Shown piece after piece: positions 25,152-37,478 of a DNA stretch of 64,000 bases. Made by a program: the position numbers and the translations under genes. The DNA lies in NCBI GenBank assembly GCA_024734555.1, contig JANPWX010000247.1, positions 3,641,144 through 3,705,143 on the forward strand, written 5' to 3'. Under the pieces are notes generated by a model. The model searched no databases and was not told where the DNA came from. It was given only the letters and a program-made list of their open reading frames with translations. The stretch's first letter is position 1. Every line of letters starts with the position of its first letter. This stretch comes from Trochalopteron elliotii (lineage: Eukaryota; Chordata; Aves; Passeriformes; Leiothrichidae).

Positions 25152-26261
25152 CCCAGAATGCTTTCCTTTTTCTTGCCTCAAGATTTCTTTTTTGTTCTCT
25201 TGGCTAGCAGATTTTTCTTTCCTCCCCAAAACCAGATTGTATCAAACAGTGAAGGACTTATAAATTACACACATTTGGTTCTTCCATTTCTACCTACTCT
25301 TCCTCCTTCACATTAGAAGTTTATGGGTCTAACTTATTTGAAGACTGATTCTTACAAGCTGATACAGACTGATTTTTTGTTCAGTTCCTACTTGTAATCT
25401 TTTTTCCAATGCAGGATGTGAGGCCACAGTTGAAACACTAGAAAAACCTTAGTCTGGTAGTTGGTTTCTCACTTCTTGCTTGTGCTTTGTTTAGTGCTTT
25501 TCCAAGTGGCTTGTGGCTGTGCTACCTAGAAATTCATCACACAGTAAATCTGGGCAAACAAAACCAAACTCAGTCTTTTGACAGAAAATACAAGCATACT
25601 CAGGAATAGCTGCAAGTGCAGTAACTGCAGGGCCTTAACTGCCTTTGCTCCTTTTAATTACTCTTTTTGATGAAAAAGCAATATTTGCATAGGTGTTGTG
25701 TTCCTACCTGTTCAAGACAACCATCTTTCCAACATCATTGTCCAAAGCTGTTATTAAGGTCCAGGTTAGCACATTATTTCCCCGCAGCGTTATGAGCAAG
25801 AATAACTGTATCTTATGTTATAAGAATCTGAATGATAGATCCAAACAATGTCTCACAAAAGAAGATAATTACAATCTAATGTCAATCTATGTAAAGCTCA
25901 GGCTGCTTTATTCCCAGCTATAGTCAAGGAGCATTTTCATTCCGCTGTTATTTTCCATGAAAGCTAATGATTTGTCATAATTGATAAATGCGTGCTGCTA
26001 ACAGCCACCTAAAGAATTTATGCTTATTCTTGGACCAAGGCAAAAATCTCTTTGCCATTTCAATCACTTGGCTCAAAATAAAGTATAGCTGGCATGAAAC
26101 TTATTCAAACACTTTTATTTATCCTATGTCATCCGTAGTTCTATTATGAAAATATTAACACTGATGTGCTTCAGTAGCAGTTTCCAGTAAGATTTTTTAG
26201 TACAAAAAGGAAAAAAGAATATATTTAATTACTAATCATTTTCTCAAGTGTCCTCTTTCAT

Positions 26262-26339
26262 TTCCTTCCTTCCTTCCTTCCTTCCTTCCTTCCTTCCTTC
26301 CTTCCTTCCTTCCTTCCTCTTTCTCTCTCTCTCTCTCTC
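26262..26339 (+). repeat. (TTCC)n microsatellite running into (TC)n
   Basis: About 14 uninterrupted TTCC units (26262-26318) followed by about ten TC units. It is open in one frame as a Ser/Leu/Pro/Phe repeat, which is not a gene. Confidence 0.95.
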
Positions 26340-28667
26340 ACTCTTTTTCTCTTTCTTTTTCTCTATCCCTCTCTCCTTGCTATTTCCTTGTATTTCTATG
26401 ACCATGTTTGTTACTATCAGTTGGGAAGAAATGTCCCCCCTTCCCTAAATAAAAATCTAAAGAGCTTGGGCCATTTTAAAGGAATTACTCAGAGACAAGT
26501 CTAGTCTGCTGAACAAATAACTCATGTGCTCTAGAAGTGTTAGCTAAAAATTATTCTTCTCTGAAACTGTTTCTGAAATAATCATCTTTTACTCATGTAT
26601 CATACTGTAGAGTATATGCTACAGTGAAATTTTAGTCACTATTTTAGCCAATAAATACATGCTTAAAATGAATGTTTATATATTTAATTTAAATGTACAG
26701 GCTGTTGATTTTTTTTTTATGTAAAAGTAGAAGAAAATCAGTGCTAGAGTTTCAGCTGAATTACAAATCTATAAAATTAAAGGTGTCATTTCCTTCCTTG
26801 CTTGTCATTTAAACCACTGAAAGTTAGGTTCCAGAACTAGTTGAATTGTTCACCATTATTTTATATTCTGCAGAAACTGATAAGCTTCTCTACAGGATGA
26901 CTCATTCATCTATCCTCACGATCTGGATAGCATAAAACATCTTTAAAACTGTCTGTGTTTTTTCAGTGAATATAGAAGGGCCTTAGACTGTAAAATTTTG
27001 TTGTGTTATGTGATATCTTAACAATGTCACAGTGTTAATATACAGTGGCTGGTAATCTGACCTACTACATGAATAGCTGTAAAATGGTTTTGGGAGGTTA
27101 CAGAGCTGTCATTTTTCACTCTAGATTTCACTCTAGAAAACTCTAGTTTTCCTGTAATAAGAAATCCTTCTATGTAAAAAGTATGGTACCACCCTTAAAT
27201 GCAACTTGAAATACATTAGCTCAGCACAACCACTAAGTTTGACATAGATTTTCTCCCAAAATACAAATTTTAACTCTAATTGCATTACAGCTTTATTAAT
27301 TTCCCAATGTTTCCAGCATGGTTTTATTGGCATACTTTTGCAAGTCATTAATTGTGCATTCTGCCACTCTAGTTTTAATGACATTGTAATTTATTCCAAG
27401 ACTGCTAGAGAAATGAACTGTATAGTTTTCATTAAATGGCTTGGAAAAAAGTAATAAACACACAAATAAATACTTACTAATAAACAGATTATTTACAAAT
27501 ATTTCAAAACACTGGAAATATTTCTTGAGACAACAACAAAAGAAAAAGACAAAATACAAGTGGAAGTTTGAAGTCCAAAATTTCTTTTATAAGCAAAATA
27601 AAACATCATAGATCTTATCAGAGCTTTCCATCAAATTTTTTTCTCTTACTTTAAGACTATAGTACCAATGGAAACATGAAATTCTATTTGTTTTGAACTA
27701 TTTGTTCACAGTACTTCCTGGACTTATAAATACAAACAAACCCTTGAAAATCTCTCATGAATACCTCTAGATGTTATTCCTTTCTCATGGCATCTGAAAT
27801 ATTAAATAACAGTAACAGTAATTTCAACCTTTTTTCTGAGTGTGGAAGTCATTTGATAGGGACGTTCGACAGAAGTCCAAATATAAAAGCAAATTTTCAA
27901 TGATGCATGGAATAACCCAGGAAAACGTAATAAGTTCGTCTCAAGACCTAGAAAGAATGAAAAAAATGTAGCTAAAAAAGACTCAAAAGAAACCTTTCAG
28001 GTTACAGTGAAGGCGAATTGAAGAGTTGGACGGGGGGAAATACATTTAACTGAACAAATACATTCAAGCACCTGCATGCCACCATTTAACTGTATGGAGA
28101 GGGGAGGAAAAAAATTAAAGGACTTGAAGGCCATATAGGACTTAAATGTTTAAGGAATTTAAAATGAAAGTTTACCAAAGAATTTCAGCTTGAATACTGT
28201 TTTATTAATTATTTTATTTAGTTATACTCCCTCCTCTTTTTCCCTTCCTCCTATCCTTCCTTTATTCTTTTCTTCTTTCCTTTGAAATGGCATTGATCTG
28301 GAATAGATCCTCTTGTTTTAAAGTGTCTCTTCACAATATCAACTTGTGTCTGAATAAAAACAAACTGGACAGCACTAAAGCTATTCTAAGTAAATTTGGT
28401 GTAAGAAAAGTGACTATACATGTCAGCAAATTTCCCAGAGTCAGCGGGAATTAGAAAAGTAATTTTGTGATTATTGCCTTCTCTGGATCCATTTAGTCCT
28501 CCATAGAAAGAAGGTCTTCAAACACCTTCAGAGAAAACAAAATAAAAGTTCCAGGCTTTTAAATGAGAGAGCTATTTTTGAGCAGTGGAGAAAGAAAGGA
28601 TGGTGAGACATAATAAGTCCATGACATCTATCTTCTCTTGATTACAGGGAGTTATTTTATAATCTTC

Positions 28668-28688
28668 ATATATATATATATATATATA
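28668..28688. repeat. (TA)n microsatellite
   Basis: About ten TA units. Confidence 0.9.
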
Positions 28689-28917
28689 AAATAATAAAAA
28701 GGTCTCCGAAGTCTACAATTTGCATAAAGCTCTAGAATCATGTAATCTTCCAAATGTCTGGATTCTGCCTGAATTTGATATTGGACTGTACTGGTCTGTA
28801 GGCTACCTATTCCGACACATTTACATGATTATGTTAATATTGAAAGTTCTTTCCATAACCTTATTGTTTTTGTAGGCACAGCTTGATTACAGACACTTCT
28901 AGCTCCACCAAGATTTT

Positions 28918-29522
28918 AGAAACATAGAATTATTTATGTTGAAGAAGACCTCCAAGCTCATTGTGTCCAAACATAAATTTAACACTGCCAAGTCCACCAC
29001 TCAACCAGGTGTCTAAACACCACATCTACATGTCTTTTTAAATACCTGCATGGAGGTGACTCGATCACTTCCCTGGGCAGCATGTTACAATGCCTGATCA
29101 CCCTTTCAGTGAAGAAATTTCTCCTAATGTTCAATCTAAACCTCCCTTGGCACAACTTGAGCTCATTTCCTGTTTTTCTGTGTATTGGAAAAAGAGATTG
29201 GCCAGCCCCCTTTCCAGCAGATGTAGAGAGTGATAAGGTTTCCCGTGAGACTCCTTTCCTCCAGACTAAACATCCCCAGCTCCCTCAGCTGCTCCTCATA
29301 AGATTTGTGCTCCAGATCCTTCACCAGCTTTGTCCCCCTTCTCTGGATGTGCTCCAGAGCCTCAATGTCCTTGTAGTGAGGTGCCCAGAACTGGACACAA
29401 AGTGAGGATTCAAAGAGAGGCCTCCCCCTTGCCCAGCTCAGGGGGACAATCCCTGTCCTGGCCCTGTTGTGTCGCTGACGCAAGCCAGGGTGCCTGCTGT
29501 CCACCTGGGTACACTGTTGACC
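28918..29522 (-). mobile_element. CR1 LINE, 5'-truncated, with end of RT ORF
   Basis: This is the best CR1 copy in the window, about 600 bp, lying in antisense to the plus strand. The 3' tail is at 28918-28935 ('aaacatagaattatttatgt'), followed by the CR1 3' UTR words 'aacactgccaagtccaccac' (28981-29000), 'aaacaccacatctaca' and 'cacttccctgggcagc'. The minus frame 29504-29163 translates to a recognisable C-terminal CR1 ORF2 region containing 'VQFWAPHYKDIEALEHIQRR', then a 'LEHKSYEEQLRELGMFSLEE' block, after the reverse-transcriptase core. Sequence upstream of about 29522 is not CR1, so the 5' truncation point lies there. The frame breaks down beyond residue about 95 of that ORF, so the copy is dead. 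Confidence 0.95.
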
Positions 29523-31903
29523 AGAACACTTCTTTTATAAAAACAATGTATTTCACAGGAGACTTAGTAGCATGTTTCTGGCCTGGAACTTCTTAGGTGA
29601 CATAATTTTGGCACCATAATGATTTCTCACAAAAGCTAATTGTCACTGTCTTCAGATAAAAAGTTGGAAGGGCTTTTATTTCCTCTGAATTGTGAAATGC
29701 TGTGCGTTAAATCCATCAGCTTATATGACCATTTCTACCATTTCTACCATTTCTACCTTCACCTTTATTCCCATTTTAGTGCCTGAGATTTTTTTTTGCA
29801 AATATCCTTCCAAAGCCCTGAAGTCTAGCAATAGTAACATATTGTAAAGGGTTTTTTGATAAAGCACACAATGTGTGTACAACACACATGATGTGATAAA
29901 TTATGTCTTTGTTTTGTTTCCTTTGGGCTTTTTCTGATAGTGTTTGAATTGCTTTTGAGACACTTGATTATGTCTTTGAATAAACTTTATTGTCCCTCTT
30001 TATCATTTTGTTCTCCTTCACAAAAAGCTTAGTTTTTACTTACTGACCACCTGTCTAGCAGTAGGATCTTTTCTGTGACTTGCATGACTTCACACATCAA
30101 AATTTCAAAATCCCTGAATTCGTTCCTGTCAGGCTACATCTCATAATTCCCTTAATACTGTTCTCATATTTCCATTTCCCTTAAACTTTTTCCATGTCTT
30201 TTTCTTTTGCTTATTGTGACACTGATTCACTTTTCCTAATCTATTATCACTGATATTATCAACACCACTGTTATTGTCATTCATTCATTTTAACTATTCA
30301 TCCTTTCTTTCTTTTTTTTTTCCTTACATGTCTTTTGATAATTTGCAAAATCCTGCAACTCACTTTGAACAGCACCAACTTCCCACTAGAATGCATGTTA
30401 TAAGAGTTTGCAAAAAGAATGCATTATATATAAAATGCAACATTATTTATATTCTTTTTCCTAATTTTGTGCAGGCACCAGCTGCTGTTCTTGTGAATAG
30501 AGTTATTAGGAAGCTAGAAGTGTCAGAAGACAAAAAAGCAAGAAATTTCAATAGGAAGTTATTTTTAAATCATGTAAAAGGCCAAGGCACAAAAAAAAAC
30601 CCAACCAAAAAAATTCCCAAAACCAAAAACTGAAATAGATTTCTAGCCATTGTAAATAATAGAAATTCAAGGCCCTATCAAAATTTTTAGAATTTTGGGG
30701 AAGAATTAATTACTCAAAGGAAGCCTGTATTTGATGAGTTGTCTAATAACATGCTAAAATAATTTCTAAAGTGGTTATTTTTTACCTCCTATCATTAATT
30801 CAGTTGCAGCTGTCTCCCTCCTTTGTAATATTCAAGATCAAATGCTTTTCCTCTAAATTCTATGTTTAGAGGGATGACTTTTGTTTTCAGGAATATTGTC
30901 TCATTTGTGAGAAGAAAAGAGAATATATCCAAGAATCTTCTGTTCATACATAGCATGAACATAATGATGTTCATACATCAATCTTTCCTTGTTTTATGGT
31001 TCCTACTTGTGCTTCCAGAAAGCAAACCATTACTAGACATTTCAGAATTAAAATACCATTTATGTTTTAAATCATTGCCAAAATGTCTTTCAATCATCAA
31101 GTTTTGTCTTCATAAAAGGCTTTCAGGTTTACTGAAAAATTAAAATTTTACAGTATTCATTGAAGTGCTTTTGAGAAAGACAATATCCTGAAGGTATAAA
31201 TCCAATTACATAGTTTCCATGAAATTAGCATAGTTGAAGTTATTTTGCTTCCTGAGGGCATAGTTTTTTACATTTCTGAGAAAGGAAAAACATGATACAG
31301 TAAAATTTGCAAGTAAGAGGAAGGCCAATTTCAGATACTTTTATTCTGGGAAATCTCATAGCTGTAACCAAATCTGTGATAGTTTCAATATGATCAGATA
31401 GAATTATTGGTTGTTCCAAATTTGAATTTAACTGCTTTTACAGAAGTAACTTTTACTTCCTTAAAAAAAATTGATCAGTGCATTAGTTAGAAAGTAGAAC
31501 ATGAAAATCTATTTTTCCAATGGAATATTTTCTAGGAATTAGGAAAAAGCAAAACACCAGGACAGATCAATCATAAGAGATCAAACAAACTTTTCTGATC
31601 TAAATAAATGCTCATTAAGGTCTCCAAGATTCGAACATATATCCAGACTAATCTAATTCTTTTTCATATAGTTTTTTTTCATTCATATCTGGAAGGCCAG
31701 ATATTGGGATCCTGTTGAAAGGCATGTGATGAAGACTTTGAAAGGAAAAATTTTCAAAAACAATACCAGGCTAAAGTGATATCTGATGAATTTTTAATAA
31801 GTATCAAAAAGCAGCTCCTCTTTCAAAGTATAGAAAAGAATACATTATATGGAAAATTAATAGCTATTCTTTCAGGTAACTGTAGAGAACAGTGTGGTCC
31901 CGT
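29523..31903. other. AT-rich non-coding stretch
   Basis: No gene recognised. A 9-bp tandem repeat 'atttctacc' occurs three times at 29731-29757. The longest frame (30274-30633, 119 codons) has no identifiable domain and ends in a Lys-rich low-complexity stretch. Confidence 0.5.
29731..29757 (+). repeat. Short tandem repeat, 9-bp unit x3
   Basis: Three exact consecutive copies of 'atttctacc'. Confidence 0.9.
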
Positions 31904-32012
31904 TTGAGAATCTATAGACTAAACACAGGCTAAACAACCCCAATTCATTTGATTTCTCATAAGACTTGTTTTCTATAACCTTCACAGATTTTCCTGCCCT
32001 TCTCTGAACATG
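31904..32012 (-). mobile_element. CR1 LINE fragment (RT C-terminus relic)
   Basis: On the plus strand the words 'actaaacacaggctaaacaa' (31918-31937), 'tttctcataagacttg' and 'cccttctctgaacatgg' match the reverse complement of the CR1 ORF2 end. The minus frame reads 'VQRRAGKSVKVIENKSYE' followed by 'NELGLFSL', clearly the same protein segment as in the 28.9-kb copy but more diverged. Only about 110 bp can be recognised, with no 3' tail. Confidence 0.8.
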
Positions 32013-33754
32013 GGAATACATGAAAGTTTTTACAAAAATGCAGAAAAAACCCAAAGATTCAGCTGAATGATAAGAACTTAATATCTTTTGAAGAAAAATA
32101 AATGCAAGAGCTGAAACAAATCATATACATAATTTATATTTTAGACACATAAAATGAGAATAACTTAATATAAACTTCATGTACTTGCAAATTCCAACAT
32201 CTAGTCTAGTCTATATTGTTTTCTAGTAAATTTAATGGGGTGAATAGGGTTTTTCAGGATTAATTTGATAAATGTTATCTGAGATACTTTATTTTAAGAT
32301 GAAACGCATTATGGCTAGATCCAATTATAGCTCATGTGGTAACTGATTACGATTATTGCATAAGACAGTACACCTGACCATTGTCCAAATAGCTTTATGA
32401 ATGGATCATTACCACAGTAATCTTTGTGTAAGAATATCTCCATTCTTCACAATAAATCTGTGAAATCTATTATATGCACATATGTTAAGTATATCAGTTC
32501 AAAATTAGACTACAGATATTTGTGAAGCTGTGTGGAGATAATGGTATCAGTCACCAAGTTTTTTTGAAAAAAAAAAGCTGTAGAAATTCTCTGTGTAAAA
32601 AACATTTTATTGTTTCTTACAGGTCTTTAATAAAAACTTCAGATCTGGACCTGAAATACATCAAAATATAGGGGTTTTGCAAGGTCCGATTTTGGGTTAA
32701 TTTTACGTGTTTTACAGGTTAACCAAAACTAACTATTCATGCACTAAAGTGGATAATTTCTGATTTATTTTTCTGTAAAAGGGAAAAAACAAGCAAGAAA
32801 AACCTGTACTTATTTGGAATCTCTGAAAACCTCAAGAGGAATACTTTTAGATGAAAGTAATTTTGGTTTGGTTTTTTTTTTCAGAAGTTGAATCTGAGGC
32901 AGAACAGATGATGTTTCATTTTGTCCTAAAAAATTGTGACATTTTAATAATTATGATAACATGCTGATCATGACTCATTGTAAGGGTTTTCTTTATGTGC
33001 TAAAGCTCTTTCTTTCCTCACAGTTTATACGGCCATTAATTAGCTCTTGAGCTGCTGCTTTTAAGTTTAGTCCATTTCAGAAAAATACGTCATGTAATTT
33101 AAAAGAACATGATGGATACAGATATGTAAATGAGTAACCTGGACATTGCACATTAGGACAGAAATTATTGCCACCAGGAGGCAATTTTAAAGAAAAATGT
33201 GATCAATTCCAGACATCAGAGGAATGGAGAAAAATCCTCAACTTTTCTATATAGTATTTAAACTCCGCATCTACAGATCAACCAATTGATCCAAGATCAG
33301 CACACATCCAAATTTCTCTATTCACTACATCAAATTTACTCTTTTTTTCATAAACATATCTATTCCATTTCTATTAAGTGTAATATTCATTTTTTACAGT
33401 GCTTAGTTATTTCTTAGGGAAAACATTCTGCAATAAAATTTGGACCCCTGTTGAATCATAGGGGTGGATACAACTTGTTAATGATGCAAAGGTTATAAAA
33501 CAAATTTGATGACCTACTTAAATGTAAACTTTAATGGCAGTGTTGAAATCAAACTCTATCTTGAAATACCTGCAGAAGCAGCAGGAAATCTAGTGCAATG
33601 TTTTATAACAGATAATAGAGAAATACAGAAGTTTGTAATTTAGGAAGCCAGGAGAGAAATTCCTTTGTTACAGTGTCCTTTGCCCTACTCTAAAGAACAC
33701 ATACCATGGTCTCCTTCATGCAAACTTATCAAGATCCATATTGAAGCTGGCTTC
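32013..33754. other. AT-rich non-coding stretch
   Basis: Nothing recognisable; no long open frames. Confidence 0.55.
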
Positions 33755-34315
33755 CCTGTTGTGATGGTTTGAAAGCAAAACTAGTGAGAGGCTCCAAGTC
33801 AGAAATACAATTTAATAGGAAAAGAAAAAAAAGAAATAAAATAAATGCAATAATACAAAAGACCCCTGACAGAGTCAGAATACAACCTGAGCAAGATGAT
33901 GGAAGCAGCAATTCCGTAGAAAGGTCTGGTAGCTCTGATCCTCTGTAGATCCAGTGGGTAAGGTACCCCGTATTGTCCCAGATCCCAGATTATATGCAGG
34001 TGAGAATGCTTGGCTCCTCCCCCTGGGTGGAGCATCTCACAATGGAATAATGAGTCATACAGGGGGGTCCTTGATGGCCCATTAACGGGAGATAACTCCT
34101 GGTGGGAGTTATCTGTAAGTCATCAGCAGGCCATTAACAGAAAACACGTTATCAAAAGACCCATTAGCAGAGGACATCTTAACAAAAGACACCCTAACAG
34201 AAAGAGGGAGGGGAGAGTCTGGAAGAATGCTGCTTCAGCAATAGGTTTCCACAGTTCATGAAGATGGTGGTAGAATACTCCGTGCACGTTCTACACCACA
34301 ACCCAGGACACCTGT
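33755..34315. repeat. 5-bp target-site duplication flanking the solo LTR
   Basis: 'cctgt' is present immediately left (33755-33759) and immediately right (34311-34315) of the TG...CA-bounded element. A 5-bp duplication is what ERVL-type and some ERV1-type integrases leave; ERVK elements usually leave 6 bp. Confidence 0.88.
33760..34310 (-). mobile_element. Complete solo ERV LTR (551 bp)
   Basis: The element starts TGTGATGG and ends CCAGGACA on the plus strand, so on the minus strand it runs TGTCCTGG...CCATCACA, the canonical TG/CA LTR ends. Orientation is set by a TATA-like CATATA on the minus strand (33996-33991), preceded by a GC-richer block with 'ccacccagggggaggagcc', and by an ATTAAA polyadenylation signal (33816-33811) about 50 bp before the 3' end. 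A short hairpin (34090-34114, arms of 10 bp, loop 5) sits in U3. With a perfect 5-bp flanking duplication and no internal retroviral sequence, this is a solo LTR made by LTR-LTR recombination. Family is likely passerine ERVL; I do not assign a name. Confidence 0.9.
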
Positions 34316-36540
34316 TAAAAGACTGTTTCAAAATCTCACTTTTCTTATAATTAAAATTTTCAAATAATTTTTCACTCTGAACTGATTTATATGTAATTTA
34401 GTTGCCTTTGCTATACATGTACACAAAATAAGCAGGAACTTTGGTCAATACGTTCTCTGGGGCAATAAAAAGTCAGACAAATCTGCCTACTCCAAAACCC
34501 TTGAAAGTCTTTTCACAGTTGTCTTTTTGATGCTGAAGGAGAGGCATGCAGAACAAATTATCAAGTTGGTATGCATGTTTCCAACTGTGTGGCATTTTCA
34601 GAACCAACTCATATGCTTTGTTTCACTGGCAGCCAGACACTGAGACAACAAGCTATCCCTTTTTCTGAGAGAATGTTAAAGATAATAATGGGTCCTTTTT
34701 GTAGGAATAGATAGCTCCTGCTGCAGAAAACGTTGCCAACATAGGAGACAATACATTGAAATTATTATTTATTTTGCCATAAGATTGCCATATTCAGAAA
34801 AAAAAAACCCCAAAGAGGTACTTTATTACCTTTCTGTAGTTCACTTGGATGAGAGGTTCAATAATTGTGTATCACAAATTATTACTCGCAGTGTGATGCC
34901 CAATTTTGCAAAGTTAATTTGTACAATATTATATTTGCATTTTGTTCAAATGCTCCCACAGCATTTGTAGTGCTGTTCTGGTTCTTTTCTCTCAAAGAAC
35001 GATCTTTTGAAATTAAGATTTAGTAACACCAAAGCACTTTGTTCATCAAGAAATAATTTTGCAAATTATTTAGTGGTAATTAGTGTCTTTATAATGGGTT
35101 TTCTTCAAAATGGACAGGTGAAACACATTTCAAAGTGTTGAGTGTGAGTCTCAGAACATATTAATATTTATATTTCTCTGAAAGTTCTGCATTTTAAACT
35201 TAATGAGGATAGAACTGGATCACTAGAGTATCAAATCAATCAGCTGATAATTTGACCAGTTAGAATGATCTTCCTTAGAGAAAAGGTGTCTAAAAGTTCA
35301 ATGAACTGAATGTATGTTTTGTTAGATGGAAGGTTAGTAACTCAAGGAAAGTATGACAGCTTTTACAATCTGCCATTTACTTTGTCTTCCTAAATGTCAG
35401 GAACTGTTGGCAATAAGATGTACAGTTATTCTGTGGTAGATACAGTTTTGTAACATCACTGTCAAATTAACATTATAGCTCTTACGAACCAGCAATTCTC
35501 AAGAACAAATCTCAGTCAATGCGCAAAGAGTTATTTGGAATTGGGAGTGTTTGGACTGTAAATTTCACCCTCAAAGTTAGGTTGTAAATTATGAAAAGCT
35601 ATACAGACCAAAAAAAAAGCAATTATTTTTGTTTAGGTTTTTTGCTGCAGCTCTGCTTTTCCAGAGGCATACTGGTTTGTCATCCCCAAGTTTTTCTCAA
35701 CATAGTGTAAGGAAGAAAAGTGGGGACCACCCCAGCCACTCCCGGGTATGGACTCAGGCTTCAGAGACAACATATGCTCAAGAGGCCAAATCAAATCAGA
35801 CAACTTTCCTGGAGTCAAGGAAAAAGAACAGAAATAAAAGTTAAATACTCCCCTTGAGGGCACAGAAGAACAACATGCTCTGAGGGCTGGTGAAAAGAAT
35901 GAAAACAATAAATGTTTTAACTCTGAGGGGAGTTTAGATTTAATAGATTTGAAGCACTGAAATCTTGTGACACTCTAAAAGTGAAATATGACAGAAGTTT
36001 TCTCACTGGGCATACAGTTCTCAAAGATCAGCTGAAGGTGAGCTCTTGGCACTCAATTGTCTGCTTTTTTTGTCATGCAGTAGAGGGAACAAAGAAAATC
36101 AAAATTTTCAATGATGCAGAGAGTAAACTTCTTAGTAATCAAAGTGCACTAAAATGTTCACTGGGAGAATGCTGAAAAAAAAATAATGCATATGAGTGAA
36201 AAAAAGGATAATGTATATGAGTGAAACGTCTTCATAACAAGACATGCTTCATCCTGAAAAAATATTCTAGAAACAGTATCCTTGAAAGGAGAAAAGGACA
36301 GTGAAAATGGGTTCTGATTCATTGCAACACTAGTTGGTTTATTGTAGTAGAACTAGTTTCATATATTGAGAACATCTAAAGCACATGTAAATTCAGTGTA
36401 ATAAGAAAAGATTGATCCAGACACATAGGAAAGACAGACAAGTCTTTTTTCTGTCAACCTCATGGTGATATCACTCCCTAGACTAACTGCTCAAAAATAA
36501 ATTAAGTGAAATGTGTCCCTGAGGTTTTACTGACAATATT
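34316..36540. other. AT-rich non-coding stretch
   Basis: No gene or transposon recognised. A slightly GC-richer patch at about 35640-35850 is open on both strands (71 and 91 codons) without a known domain. Confidence 0.5.
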
Positions 36541-36625
36541 AAAATAAAATAAAATAAAATAAAATAAAATAAAATAAAATAAAATAAAATAAAATAAAAT
36601 AAAATAAAATAAAATAAAATAAAAT
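36541..36625 (+). repeat. (AAAAT)17 microsatellite
   Basis: Seventeen uninterrupted AAAAT units. It is immediately followed by nearly pure A/T DNA. Confidence 0.95.
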
Positions 36626-36900
36626 AATAGCAAGTTGCTGTAGCTTAAATGTAATTATTTAATATAATTATAATATTATAAAAATTTATTATAAGTAATT
36701 ATTTGATAATTACATATATGTCTGTATACTATACATATTATTGTAATATATATACACACAACATGTATGCAAAATATATACATACATATTATTTACATAT
36801 ATTTATATGTATTTTATAACAATATATAATGATGTGTTATATTATTATGCAAAATTATGTTATAAAATATTTTTCATAACAAAATGAATATGTCATGTGA
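36626..36900. repeat. Extremely AT-rich low-complexity block
   Basis: Mostly TA, TAT and ATTATA words with very few G or C; includes 'tatatatacacaca' and many ATATATT motifs. It could be a flexible or easily unwound DNA segment, but no function is shown. Confidence 0.8.
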
Positions 36901-37211
36901 ACCTAAAATTATATTTGAAGAGCTTATATCCTGTTTAAAATAACAGACATATATCATGGAATGCAAGTTCCATTAAAGTGGATGAGTTTAAAGTATTGCA
37001 CTAGACAAAAATTTCCAGTGGACCTGGAAATAATCTAGGGAAAACAAACAACCAAACTTCTTGAGGATACTGTGAAGTAAGGTTGGGGCTTACTGCTAGG
37101 CTTACTCAGCTTTTATTTCCACAGAAATGCCACATACTTCATTTTAGAACACAAGCCTTCTTCCCTGGATTAACTGGTTTCTTTGCTCATCATTTATTTT
37201 GGCTTAGACTA
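36901..37211. other. Non-coding stretch
   Basis: Nothing recognised between the AT-rich block and the CR1 copy. Confidence 0.5.
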
Positions 37212-37478
37212 GTGCAGTGTACGGTTCTTGACAGATTAGAGGTCTGGGCAATCACCAGCCATATGAACTTCTTAACCCAGAGGGTGGTTGGACACTGGAA
37301 CAGCCCTCCAGGGAAGTGGCCACAGCACCAAACCTGACAGAGCTCAGGAAGCATTTGGATAATGCTGTCAGGCACATGGTGTGATCCTTGTGGCTGGTCT
37401 TTGCAGAGCCAGGAGTCGGACTCAATGATCTTTTTGGGTCCCTTCCAACTCAGGATATTCTGTGATTCTGTAATTATA
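37212..37478 (+). mobile_element. CR1 LINE with internal deletion
   Basis: Two CR1 ORF2 segments are joined. 37225-37268 ('ttcttgacagattagaggtc', then 'tgggcaatcaccagccatatgaa') matches the stretch that normally reads 'gacagactagaggtctgggcaatcaccaac..atgaagtt'. From 37269 the sequence jumps to 'taacccagagggtggttgg' (the 'FTERVVRHWN' part of ORF2), then the 3' UTR blocks 'aatgctgtcaggcacatggt', 'gactcaatgatctttttggg' and 'cccttccaactcagg', ending in 'attctgtgattctg' (37459-37472). The open frame crosses the junction as 'MNFLTQRVVGHW'. The 3' end is crisp and the body is well preserved, so the deletion occurred in the source copy or soon after insertion. Confidence 0.92.

Larger units (their letters stand above)
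24430..28917. other. AT-rich non-coding stretch with microsatellites
   Basis: No gene recognised. It contains a perfect short palindrome (25129-25151), the TTCC microsatellite (26262-26318) and a TA repeat (28668-28688). Open frames up to 87 codons have no recognisable domain. Confidence 0.5.

Noticed and set aside
26248..26448. Ser/Leu/Pro/Phe repeat protein
   Set aside because: Translation of the TTCC and TC microsatellite.
29163..29504. 113-codon minus frame as a host gene
   Set aside because: Its translation is the C-terminal part of CR1 ORF2; it is a dead LINE fragment.
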